Shown here piece by piece: positions 24,387 to 31,996 of a DNA stretch of 64,000 nucleotides; positions within the stretch are counted from its first letter, which is position 1, and each line of letters starts with the position of its first letter. The translations under genes were made by a program, and so were the position numbers. The notes beneath the pieces are model-generated. The model was not told the DNA's origin, searched no databases, and saw only the letters and a list, made by a program, of their open reading frames with translations. The stretch is from NCBI RefSeq assembly GCF_019112525.1, contig NZ_CP077800.1, forward strand, positions 434,001-498,000, given 5' to 3'. The DNA is from Modestobacter sp. L9-4 (GTDB taxonomy: Bacteria > Actinomycetota > Actinomycetes > Mycobacteriales > Geodermatophilaceae).

Positions 24387-26264
24387 TCAGAAGGGTGGCG
24401 GGTCGTCTGCGTCGGGTGGGCTGCCGGTCGTGGCGAGCTGCAGTGGGGTGAGCGGCTGCCGTCCGGTGAGCAGCCGGAGGCCCGGTGGCCGGGTCGTGCG
24501 GGTCACCCCGCTGGGCGTGGTCACCGAGAGGACCCCGTCGGTGGACATGACGAACCGCCAGCCGGGGGCGTGGGTCTTGAGCCGGTGGTGCCTGCGGCAC
24601 AGGCAGCACAGGTTCGCGCAGTCCGTCGCGCCGCCGGCGGCGTGGGCCTCGACGTGGTCGAGGTCGGTCCGGGCCGCGGGGCGCCGGCAACCGGGATGGC
24701 GGCAGGTGCGGTCGCGGGCGTGGACGAAACGGCGCTGCGCCGGGCTGGGTGTGTAGCGGTCGACCGCCCCTGGCCGGTCGAGCATCGGGCAAGCGCACTG
24801 CCCCGCTGCAGGACCGTCGGGTTCCGGCCGGGCCGCTCGGGTCTCGTCCCGCCGATCGCGCGGATGGTGCGGACAGCCGCGGCGGACCAGACGCTGCAGT
24901 TCCGGTCGGGTGACGGTCGCCCGCAGCTCGCCGGTGGCCGGGTCGACCAGGGAGATGTCCAGGGTGCCGCCCGTCGGCGCCTGCAGCCCGCCGGGGCAGA
25001 GCGAGTCCAACTGCTCCAACAGCTCGCGGAGCTGCTGGTGGGTGATCGGTGCACCGTCCACCGACGCGGCGTCCTCGTCGGTCGGCGCCCCCGCCAGGTC
25101 GCGGGCGGGCGGCTCGATCGGCGCCTCCGCCAGGTCGCGTGTGAGCGGCTCGGTCGGCGCCCCCGCCGGGTCGCGCGTGGGGGGCTCGGTCGGCGCCCCC
25201 GCCGGGTCGCGTGTGGGCGGCTCGGTCGCCGTGCCCGCCGGGTCGGGTGAGCGTGGCTCGGTCGGTGACCGACCGGCGTCGCGGGCGGTCGGCGACCAGG
25301 CCGGCGAGCGTTGCGTCATGGCCCGGCCGCCCGCACCCTCACCCATGGCCGGTAGTGGGGCGACGAGCTGCAGGTGCGCGGTCACCGGCTCCCGGCTGGT
25401 GTCCCACGGCCGCAGGATGAGGTCAGCGTGGACCAGCGCGCGCAGCTGACCGATCGGCCGCTCGTCGCCGTCGTCCTTCGCCATCCGCGCGTAGAGGTCG
25501 ACGGTCTCCCGGCACGCGGCGGCGACCGGTGTCGGCAGGTCCGCGATCAGCTCCGACATGCCGTCACCGACCGACCGCACCCGCACATCGGCCGCCCGCT
25601 CCGCCTTCTTCCGCCGCCGGTCAGCAGCCGCCGCGTCGACGGCGATCAGCGCCGCGGCAGTGCGCTCCCGCAACCGTGCCGGGGTCTCCCCCGCATGCGC
25701 CCACTCCAGCGCCTGCGCCTCGACCTCGGCCACGACCGCGGGCTCCACCGGACCACCCGCTGACTGCGACTGCCCGGCCAGCGCACGCACGATCGCGTTC
25801 GCCCGCGGCTCGTCCACCAGCCCGTCGGCCAGCGCCTCCCAGGTGGCGGGCAGCTCGCGCACCAGTGCCAGCGACCGCTCCGCCAACCCCGTCGCTGCCG
25901 CCAGCGAGATGCCACGCATCAGCGCCAGCTCGTCGACCAGGAACTCCGAGACACCCACCGGCACCCGAGTCGGCGCCCAGCCCTCCACCCCGTGGCCGGG
26001 CTGGTCCTCGGTCAGATCGGTCTGCGCCGGACGGCGGGCAGCCATCTGCGCGATCAGGAACGCGTCGTAGGCGGCCAACTGCCCCCGCCCGTCGGCGACC
26101 GCACCCATCTCCCGCACCAGCTCGGACTCGCAGAACGACTCCGGCGCCAGCAGCTCCGAGAGCCGCGACCGCCGCCGCGTGACGCCAGGTGGAGGCGGCG
26201 GCCAGGCGCCCCGGAGCTCGGCACGGTCGACGACCGTGATCCCCACCCCGTAGCCGCTGAACAC
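24387..26264 (-). CDS. DUF222 / HNH endonuclease domain protein (13E12-type)
   Basis: A 625-residue member of the multicopy actinobacterial DUF222-HNH family (mycobacterial 13E12 repeat proteins). DUF222 occupies roughly residues 30-300. A low-complexity linker (about 315-395) contains five imperfect 12-residue units. The C-terminal HNH domain has its zinc cysteines in CRHPGCRRPAARTDLDHVEA and the remaining catalytic segment in CANLCCLCRRHHRLKTH. Whether these proteins act as nucleases is unproven. They occur in many copies per genome and may spread by recombination. The ATG at 26264 has no strong ribosome-binding site; the start is tentative. Confidence 0.9.
   Translation of the reverse strand: MFSGYGVGITVVDRAELRGAWPPPPPGVTRRRSRLSELLAPESFCESELVREMGAVADGRGQLAAYDAFLIAQMAARRPAQTDLTEDQPGHGVEGWAPTRVPVGVSEFLVDELALMRGISLAAATGLAERSLALVRELPATWEALADGLVDEPRANAIVRALAGQSQSAGGPVEPAVVAEVEAQALEWAHAGETPARLRERTAAALIAVDAAAADRRRKKAERAADVRVRSVGDGMSELIADLPTPVAAACRETVDLYARMAKDDGDERPIGQLRALVHADLILRPWDTSREPVTAHLQLVAPLPAMGEGAGGRAMTQRSPAWSPTARDAGRSPTEPRSPDPAGTATEPPTRDPAGAPTEPPTRDPAGAPTEPLTRDLAEAPIEPPARDLAGAPTDEDAASVDGAPITHQQLRELLEQLDSLCPGGLQAPTGGTLDISLVDPATGELRATVTRPELQRLVRRGCPHHPRDRRDETRAARPEPDGPAAGQCACPMLDRPGAVDRYTPSPAQRRFVHARDRTCRHPGCRRPAARTDLDHVEAHAAGGATDCANLCCLCRRHHRLKTHAPGWRFVMSTDGVLSVTTPSGVTRTTRPPGLRLLTGRQPLTPLQLATTGSPPDADDPPPF
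25081..25265. repeat. 36-bp imperfect tandem repeat in the DUF222-HNH linker
   Basis: About five in-frame 36-bp units encoding RDPAGAPTEPPT-like dodecapeptides on the minus strand, with sequence drift at the outer copies. They form a flexible linker between DUF222 and HNH. Confidence 0.8.
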
Positions 26265-26400
26265 GACCCGAAGCTATGCGAGGGGTACGACAGTTCCGCC
26301 GTCCCGGACGAGGCCGCGACAGCCCCCGACGACGACGGCGCAGCGGCCGTGCCGGTGAGCCGTCCGGGCGACGGGTGCGCCCCTCCGGCAAGCTCGTCCC

Positions 26401-26817
26401 GTGACCGCTCACGGCTACGGGCCGCACGCCGAGACGCCCCTGGGGTTCGCGCTGCACCACGTCCAGCTGGCCGTCCCGGCCGGCAGCGAGGACGCCTGCC
26501 GGACTTTCTACGTCGGCGTCCTCGGCCTCACCGAGGTGCCCAAGCCGCCGGCCCTGGCCGCCCGCGGTGGACTCTGGGTGCGGGGCGACGTCCTGGAGCT
26601 GCACCTCGGCGTCGAGGCCGACTTCCGCCCCGCCCGCAAGGCCCACCCGGGCATCCTGGTGCGCGACATCGACGCCCTGGTCGCCCGGCTCGCCGCCGCC
26701 GGCATCGAGGTCCGCTGGGACGGCGACTTCCCCGGGCACCGCCGGTGCTACGTCGACGACCCCGTGGGCAACCGCCTCGAGTTCCTGCAGCCGGACGGCA
26801 CCGTCCCGGCCTGGTGA
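26401..26817 (+). CDS. VOC/glyoxalase-fold protein
   Basis: A 138-residue single VOC domain protein. It starts with the family pattern LHHVQLAVPAGSEDACRTFYVGVLGL and continues GGLWVRGDVLELHLGVE, HPGILVRDIDALVARLAAAG and ends in the conserved DPVGNRLEFLQP. One His and the C-terminal Glu could be metal ligands. Substrate unknown; such proteins range from dioxygenases to resistance proteins. GTG 26401 is the only start that preserves the first beta strand. It converges with an SDR gene, 122 bases separating the two stops. Confidence 0.88.
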   Translation: MTAHGYGPHAETPLGFALHHVQLAVPAGSEDACRTFYVGVLGLTEVPKPPALAARGGLWVRGDVLELHLGVEADFRPARKAHPGILVRDIDALVARLAAAGIEVRWDGDFPGHRRCYVDDPVGNRLEFLQPDGTVPAW

Positions 26818-26939
26818 CGCGCCGCCCGCCGACCGGACAGCAACGGGCGCGACCGGCGACCAGCAGCCCTCCGGCTGCACACCCGGCGACCCACAGCCCA
26901 CCTCGCACCGCCCGGACGACGACGGGCGCACCCGCCGAC

Positions 26940-27695
26940 CTACAGCCCGCCGGCCACCCGCAGCACGGCGCCGGTGCAGTAGCTCGCCTCGGGCCCGAGC
27001 AGCCACGCGATGGCGGGGGCGATCTCGTCGGGCTCCCCCGCCCGCCCCATCGGCACGCGAGCGACGACCCGGTCCAGCCGCCCGGCGTCCCCGGCCCCGG
27101 CGTGGATGCCGGTGCGCACCAGCCCGGGCGCGACCGCGTTGACCCGCACGCCGTCGTCCGCGAGCTCCTTGGCCAGGCCCGTGGTCAGCGCGTCGACGCC
27201 GGCCTTCGCGGCGGCGTAGTGCACGTACTCGTGCGGTGAGCCCAGCGTCGCCGCGCTCGAGGAGACGGTGACGATCGCACCGCCGCCCCCGCCCCGCCGC
27301 CGCGACATGACCTGAGCCGCCCGCCGCACGCAGAGGACGACGCCGAGCAGGTTGACGTCGAGCACCTGCCGGACCACCTCGACCGGGGTGTCGGCGAGGT
27401 CGCCCAGGTGTGCGGTGAGCCCGGCGTTGGCCACCAGCCCGGTGAGCGGGCCGAGCCCGGCCGCCACGTCGAACAGCGCGTCGACGTCGTCGGGGTCGGC
27501 GACGTCGGCCCGGACGGCGACCGCCCGCGCCCCGAGCGCCTCCGCGGCCGACACCACGGCCCGGGCCTCGGCTGCACTGCTCCGGTAGCCGACGACGACG
27601 TCGTGGCCCAGGCCGGCGAGGTGCACGACGGTGGCCGCACCGATCCCCCGGCTGCCGCCGGTGACGAGGGTGAGCGGGCGCGCGGAGGAGGACAC
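26940..27695 (-). CDS. SDR-family oxidoreductase, FabG-like
   Basis: A 251-residue classical short-chain dehydrogenase. NAD(P) motif TGGSRGIGAATVVHLAG near the N-terminus, the structural motif VANAG, catalytic Ser in VTVSSSAAT, and catalytic Tyr/Lys in YVHYAAAKAG are all present, with the usual MGRAGEPDEIAPAIAWLL toward the end. Arginine after the glycine motif and YRSSAA suggest NADPH. It probably reduces a carbonyl; 3-oxoacyl-ACP reductase annotation would be generic. GTG 27695 is chosen because the extra upstream residues are not conserved-looking and would run into the divergent gene. Confidence 0.92.
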   Translation of the reverse strand: MSSSARPLTLVTGGSRGIGAATVVHLAGLGHDVVVGYRSSAAEARAVVSAAEALGARAVAVRADVADPDDVDALFDVAAGLGPLTGLVANAGLTAHLGDLADTPVEVVRQVLDVNLLGVVLCVRRAAQVMSRRRGGGGGAIVTVSSSAATLGSPHEYVHYAAAKAGVDALTTGLAKELADDGVRVNAVAPGLVRTGIHAGAGDAGRLDRVVARVPMGRAGEPDEIAPAIAWLLGPEASYCTGAVLRVAGGL

Positions 27696-27745
27696 GGCCG
27701 GTGAGTCTGCCGGGAACGTCGGACCCGCCCGGCACACTCCTGCCC

Positions 27746-28345
27746 GTGGACCACCCCTCCGACGCCGTCGTCCGCCGGCTGCACCCGCTGCTGGTCGAGG
27801 TGCGCGACGCCCTCCTCCGCGGGCTCACCGTCAGCCGGGCCATCCACGCCGAGCACGGCTGGCTGCCCTCCGCCGACCGCCACCTCGACCACCAGCTGGT
27901 CCGGCGCGAGGCGATGGAGCAGCTGCGCCCCTACGCCGAGCACGACGACGACCCGTTCGGCACCCAGCTGGAGCTGCTGGAACCCGGCAACGACAACCTC
28001 GGCCTGCCGATGAGCGGGCTGATCCTCCGCACGCCCACCGAGGTGCTGCGGGTCTGGCACTCCGAGGACGGCGAGCTGCCCGCCGCCGACACCCAGGGCC
28101 TGCGCGACTACTACGCCCAGCAGCCCACCGCGCAGCTGCACCTGCAGCTGGCCCTGGACGTCGTCCCGGTCGGCCCGCCACGGCGCGACCACCTGGCGCT
28201 GCTGTGGGCCGACTCCCGCCGGCCGGGCCGCGACCCGGAGCTGGTGCGCTTCGACCTGGTCCGGCCCCGCGGGTCCAGCGGCCGGCGGGTCGACGTCGAC
28301 TGGCACCTGGGCCTGCTGGACCGGCTCGGGCGCACCGCGGCGTGA
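27746..28345 (+). CDS. Hypothetical protein
   Basis: A 199-residue cytoplasmic protein that I do not recognise. It has a helical N-terminal part (RLHPLLVEVRDALLRGLTVS, AIHAEHGWLP) and a beta-rich central part beginning LRPYAEHDDDPFGTQLELLEPGND, with SGLILRTPTEVLRVWHSEDGELP. Composition and GC distribution look like a genuine gene. GTG 27746 is preferred to GTG 27701 because the latter overlaps the presumed promoter of the divergent SDR gene. The CitE-like gene follows after 83 bases. Confidence 0.72.
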   Translation: MDHPSDAVVRRLHPLLVEVRDALLRGLTVSRAIHAEHGWLPSADRHLDHQLVRREAMEQLRPYAEHDDDPFGTQLELLEPGNDNLGLPMSGLILRTPTEVLRVWHSEDGELPAADTQGLRDYYAQQPTAQLHLQLALDVVPVGPPRRDHLALLWADSRRPGRDPELVRFDLVRPRGSSGRRVDVDWHLGLLDRLGRTAA

Positions 28346-28428
28346 CCGGTTCCACGGGCACCGGTGACCCCGGAGGAGACGCCGGAGGTGGCCCCCGCCA
28401 CAATGTCCGCGTGCACAGAGGCAGAAGC

Positions 28429-29247
28429 GTGGACCCCGGGATCGCCCGTTCGTGGCTGCTGGTCAACGGCGCCCGTACCGAGCTCTTCGACGACGCGCAC
28501 GCGTCGCGGGCCGACCAGGTCGTGCTCGACATCGAGGACGCCGTCGACCCCGCCCGCAAGCCGGGCGCCCGCTCCGACGTCGTCGACTACCTCTCCTCCG
28601 GCGACAAGCGCGCCTGGGTGCGGATCAACGACCGGTCCACCGAGTTCTGGTCCGACGACGTCGACGAGCTCAAGGGCGTGCCTGGCCTCGCCGGCGTCAT
28701 GCTGGCCAAGACCGAGGCCGCCGAGCACGTCACCGAGACCTTCGACCGGCTCGGCGGCGCGACCCCGGTGCTCGCGCTGGTCGAGTCCGCCCTGGGCATC
28801 GAGGAGGCCGTGCACATCGCCTCGGCCCGCGGCGCCTTCCGGCTGGCCTTCGGCAGCGGCGACTACCGCCGCGACACCGGCACCAGCGCCGACGACCTGG
28901 CGATGGCCTACCCGCGCTCCCGCCTGGTCATCGCCAGCCGGGTCGGCGGCCTGCCCGGCCCGATCGACGGCCCCACGGTGAGCGCGAGCCACCCGATCCT
29001 GCGCGAGCAGTCGGCGCTGACGGTCTCCCTGGGCCTCACCGGGAAGCTGTGCCTCCAGCTCGACCAGCTGCCGGTGATCAACGAGGTCATCAGCCCCGCA
29101 CCCTCCGACGTGGCCTGGGCCCGCGACTTCCTGGCCGACTTCGACGCCCGCGGCCAGGTCATCCGCGACGGCAGCGACCTGCCCCGGCTCGGCCGCGCCC
29201 GCAAGATCGAGAAGCTCGCGACGGCCTTCGGCGTCCAGCCCTCCTGA
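28429..29247 (+). CDS. HpcH/HpaI aldolase / citrate lyase beta-like protein (CitE-like)
   Basis: A 272-residue TIM-barrel protein of the CitE-like/HpcH-HpaI group. ARSWLLVNGARTELFDDA opens the barrel, DQVVLDIEDAVDPARK carries the acidic metal-site segment, WVRINDRSTEFW the substrate arginine, and VLALVESALGIEEAVHIA the second glutamate. These are C-C lyases or CoA thioesterases acting on malyl-, citramalyl- or related CoA esters; the substrate here is open. No citrate lyase alpha or gamma gene is present, as usual for stand-alone members. GTG 28429 is favoured because AGAGG lies about 8 bases upstream; GTG 28411 is an alternative. Confidence 0.9.
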   Translation: MDPGIARSWLLVNGARTELFDDAHASRADQVVLDIEDAVDPARKPGARSDVVDYLSSGDKRAWVRINDRSTEFWSDDVDELKGVPGLAGVMLAKTEAAEHVTETFDRLGGATPVLALVESALGIEEAVHIASARGAFRLAFGSGDYRRDTGTSADDLAMAYPRSRLVIASRVGGLPGPIDGPTVSASHPILREQSALTVSLGLTGKLCLQLDQLPVINEVISPAPSDVAWARDFLADFDARGQVIRDGSDLPRLGRARKIEKLATAFGVQPS

Positions 29248-29278
29248 CACCCGGGCCGGCCCTCCTGGGTCGCCCACC

Positions 29279-29318
29279 GGTCGAGACCTGCCCACAGCGC
29301 CACGGGCAGGTCTCGACC
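29279..29318. terminator. Bidirectional hairpin terminator
   Basis: Perfect 15-bp inverted repeat (29279-29293 and 29304-29318) with a 10-base loop, placed between two converging genes. It can serve both strands. Confidence 0.75.
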
Positions 29319-29349
29319 GTCGTCCGGCTCCGGTCGGGTCGGAGGGCTG

Positions 29350-30120
29350 TCAGCCCAGCCGGCCCACGACCGCAGTGCCGTCGAGCTCGTCGTCGGTGAG
29401 CACCCGAGCGGCGAGGCCGGCTCCGGCGACCAGCGCCTGCGTGCCCGGCGCCTGCCGCCGGCTGGTCTCGATCAGCAGCGTCCCGCCCGGTGCCAGCCAG
29501 CGCCGCGCGCCGGCGGCGACGCGGCGGTGCACGACGAGCCCGTCCGCGCCGCCGTCGAGCGCCGCGCGAGCCTCGTGGTCGCGCGCCTCCGGCGGCATGA
29601 GCGCGATCGCGGCGGTGGGCACGTAGGGGGCGTTGACGACCAGCAGGTCGACCCGGCCGGCCAGCGCGACCGGCAGGGGGTCGAACAGGTCGCCCTCGTA
29701 CACGGCCCCGAGCCCGGCCAGGTTGCGCCGCGCGCAGCGGACGGCCGCGGGGTCGACGTCGGCAGCGTGCAGCTCGACCCCGCCCAGCGCGGTGGCGACC
29801 GCGGCACCGACCGCGCCCACCCCGCAGCACAGGTCCAGGACGACGGCACCCGGGCCGCCCACCGCCACGGCCGCGTCGACCAGCAGCTGGGTGCGCCGGC
29901 GTGGCACGAACACCCCCGGCTCGACGACGAACCGCTGCCCGCAGAACTCCGCCCACCCGAGCACCTGCTCCAGCGGCTCCCCCGCCACCCGGCGGGCGAC
30001 CAGCCCGTCGCGCTCGGCGGGGGTCTGTGCGGCGGCCTCGAGCAGCACCGCCTCGTCCTCGGCGAACACACAGCCGGCCGCGCGCAGCCGGGCGACGACG
30101 GTGGGATCGGGTGACGTCAT
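29350..30120 (-). CDS. PrmC-related putative protein N5-glutamine methyltransferase
   Basis: A 256-residue methyltransferase similar to release-factor glutamine methyltransferase PrmC/HemK. It has PrmC-like LEQVLGWAEFCGQRFVVEPGVFVPRRRT, SAM motif VLDLCCGVGAVGAAVATALGG and acidic loop ADVDPAA. The catalytic motif NPPY of PrmC is replaced by NAPYVP, which marks the distinct PrmC-related family of unknown substrate (TIGR03704) rather than a damaged PrmC. It is also shorter at the N-terminus. ATG 30120 starts TSPDPTVVARLRAAGC. It is divergent from the sigma factor gene, with 74 bp between. Confidence 0.88.
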   Translation of the reverse strand: MTSPDPTVVARLRAAGCVFAEDEAVLLEAAAQTPAERDGLVARRVAGEPLEQVLGWAEFCGQRFVVEPGVFVPRRRTQLLVDAAVAVGGPGAVVLDLCCGVGAVGAAVATALGGVELHAADVDPAAVRCARRNLAGLGAVYEGDLFDPLPVALAGRVDLLVVNAPYVPTAAIALMPPEARDHEARAALDGGADGLVVHRRVAAGARRWLAPGGTLLIETSRRQAPGTQALVAGAGLAARVLTDDELDGTAVVGRLG

Positions 30121-30146
30121 CACCGCCGAGTGTGCCGCCTGGCTGA

Positions 30147-30159
30147 CGGAACGGTTCCG
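30147..30159. promoter_or_regulatory. Inverted repeat in the promoter region of the sigma-factor operon
   Basis: CGGAAC and GTTCCG flank one central base, 36 bases before the sigma-factor ATG. GGAAC is the usual -35 element of ECF sigma factors, and CTACAGT further downstream might be a -10, but their spacing is shorter than normal. It may be an autoregulatory promoter or an operator. Confidence 0.35.
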
Positions 30160-30194
30160 GCCCCCTACAGTGCGGCGACGAACGGAGGACGGGG

Positions 30195-30935
30195 ATGGAC
30201 CGGCAGACCGACGACTTCGCGACCTTCGTCGCCGACTGCGAGCAGCAGTTGCGCGGCACCGCCCTGCTGCTGACCGGCGACCCGGCGCAGGCCGACGACC
30301 TGGTGGTCGCCGCGCTGGCCCGCACCCACCGCCGCTGGCGCCGGCTGTCCACGCCCGCCGACGCGCTGGCCGACACCCGCACGGCACTGGTCACCGCGGC
30401 GCTGGGGGGCACCCGGCTCTCCGCGTCCGGCGGGACCATCGGCACCCTGGACGGACCGGACGACGACCGGCCCGCCGTCGACCGCCTCGACCCCGGTGAC
30501 CGCCGCTGGCTGGCCGCACTGACCGCCCTCGGCCCCACCGCCCGTGCGGTCGTCGTCCTCCGGCTGGTCGAGGGGCAGGACGAGGAGACGGTCGCGGAGC
30601 TGCTGGGCCGCTCGCCTCGCGTGGTGGCCGACGCCCTGGACACCGCCGTGCAGACCCTCGGCGACCTGCTCGAGCCCGACCCCGCACCCGACGCTCACCC
30701 CGAGCCGGTGCCGGTGGCCGTGCCGCCCGCCACCAGCGTCTGGGCCCGCGGGCCGCGCGCGGACGGCGACCCGGACGCCGCCTTCCGCCGCCCGGGCACC
30801 GCCACACCTCCGGCCGGAACCGCACCCGTGCCCGCCGCCGCACCTGCCGCCCCCGCGCCCGCCGGGTCCCTGCCCGCCGGGTCCGTGCCCGCCGCAGACG
30901 ACGACCCGTGGGCGATCTACCGGAGGCCGACGTGA
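30195..30935 (+). CDS. ECF-like RNA polymerase sigma factor with proline-rich tail
   Basis: A 246-residue protein resembling SigE-family actinobacterial ECF sigma factors. Region 2 (about 8-50) reads FATFVADCEQQLRGTALLLTG then DDLVVAALARTHRRW, a weakened version of the usual core-binding segment. Region 4 (about 110-155) is LGPTARAVVVLRLVEGQDEETVAELLGRSP, a helix-turn-helix. The last 80 residues are a Pro/Ala-rich tail ending in DDPWAIYRRPT, unusual for an ECF factor. The stop overlaps the next start by 4 bases (GTGA), so it is translationally coupled to three paralogous membrane proteins, possible anti-sigma or sensor partners. Confidence 0.82.
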   Translation: MDRQTDDFATFVADCEQQLRGTALLLTGDPAQADDLVVAALARTHRRWRRLSTPADALADTRTALVTAALGGTRLSASGGTIGTLDGPDDDRPAVDRLDPGDRRWLAALTALGPTARAVVVLRLVEGQDEETVAELLGRSPRVVADALDTAVQTLGDLLEPDPAPDAHPEPVPVAVPPATSVWARGPRADGDPDAAFRRPGTATPPAGTAPVPAAAPAAPAPAGSLPAGSVPAADDDPWAIYRRPT

Positions 30936-31993
30936 CCGGTACCGACGTGCCCGGTACCGACCTGCGCTCCACCGACGCGCACGGCACCGACGCGCACGAC
31001 GTCGCCGCCCGACTGCGCCGGCTCGCGGCCGGGGTGCCGGGGAGCGGCGACACCGCCGACCGTGCGCTGGCCACCAACCGGCACCGCAGACTGCGCGCAG
31101 CCCGGTGGGTCGCCGCCGGCGTGGCCGTCGTCGTGCTCGGCACCGCTGCCACCCTCGCCCGGCCCGAGGAGGTGGTCGCAGCCGCGCAGCCGGCTCCGAG
31201 CAGCTCCGCGGGCACCCCGCCACCGCAGGTCTACGAGCAGCCGGCCCGCGGGTCGCTCGCCGACGACGCCGGGTTCCTCGCGCAGGCGGCGGCGCTGCCG
31301 TGGTCGGGCGTGCTCGACCCGGCCTCCGGAGCCCTCCGCCAGGTCGAACCGGACAGCCGCCGGGTCGTCTACGCCGCCGACGTGCCCGGCGGGCACCGCT
31401 GGGTCGTGGTGATGGCCCGCTGGCAGCAACAGTGGGCGGTGAACTGGTTCTCCGGCCCGCGCGGGGCCGCCCCGTCCCAGCTGGTCGAGGCCTACGCGCC
31501 CCTCCCCTGGTCGGGTCTGGCCCCCCTGGCGGTCATGGACGCCTCCGAGGGCCGCGGCCCGCTCCTGGTGCTCGCCGAGCCCGGGGTCTCGGCCGAGTTC
31601 TCCCCCGGCCGCGACCGCGCGCCCGACGGTCGGCTGGTCCGCGACTTCGACCCGCTCCCGGTCGTCGACGGCGCCCTGCTGGGCTCGGTGACGACGCCGC
31701 TCACCTACGACGCCGGGGAGCTGTACCAGGTCCGCGGCGCGAGCCGGTCGCAGGTCTACGAGGTCCACTACACCCACGCCCCGTGGGACAGCTGGTACGA
31801 CGGGGTCGGCGAGCCACCGGAGGACGCGGTGGTGGCGGAGTGCCTGACGGCGCTCGGGCTGCGGGTGCAGGACGGCCCGGGCGCCCAGGATGTGGCCTGG
31901 TCGGAGAGCGACCGCGACGAGATCACCAGCGCCGAGGTCGCGGCCCGGGACGAGGCGGCCGCGGCCTGCCACGTGCAGGCGGACGGGGGCTGA
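30932..31993 (+). CDS. Single-pass membrane protein, paralog 1 of the sigma-factor operon
   Basis: A 353-residue protein of unknown family. A Thr/Asp/Gly-rich cytoplasmic N-terminus of about 57 residues ends in a basic patch (TNRHRRLRAAR), followed by one membrane helix (about 59-76, WVAAGVAVVVLGTAATLA) and a large extracytoplasmic domain. That domain shares blocks with the next two proteins: YEQPARGSLADDAGFLAQAAALPW, DSRRVVYAADVPGGHRW, NWFSGPRGAAP and GRLVRDFDPLPVVDG, and has two cysteines near the C-terminus (AECLTALG, AAACHVQ). Topology resembles anti-sigma factors but no zinc anti-sigma motif is present. GGAGG precedes GTG 30932. Confidence 0.82.
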   Translation: MTGTDVPGTDLRSTDAHGTDAHDVAARLRRLAAGVPGSGDTADRALATNRHRRLRAARWVAAGVAVVVLGTAATLARPEEVVAAAQPAPSSSAGTPPPQVYEQPARGSLADDAGFLAQAAALPWSGVLDPASGALRQVEPDSRRVVYAADVPGGHRWVVVMARWQQQWAVNWFSGPRGAAPSQLVEAYAPLPWSGLAPLAVMDASEGRGPLLVLAEPGVSAEFSPGRDRAPDGRLVRDFDPLPVVDGALLGSVTTPLTYDAGELYQVRGASRSQVYEVHYTHAPWDSWYDGVGEPPEDAVVAECLTALGLRVQDGPGAQDVAWSESDRDEITSAEVAARDEAAAACHVQADGG

Positions 31994-31996
31994 CCA

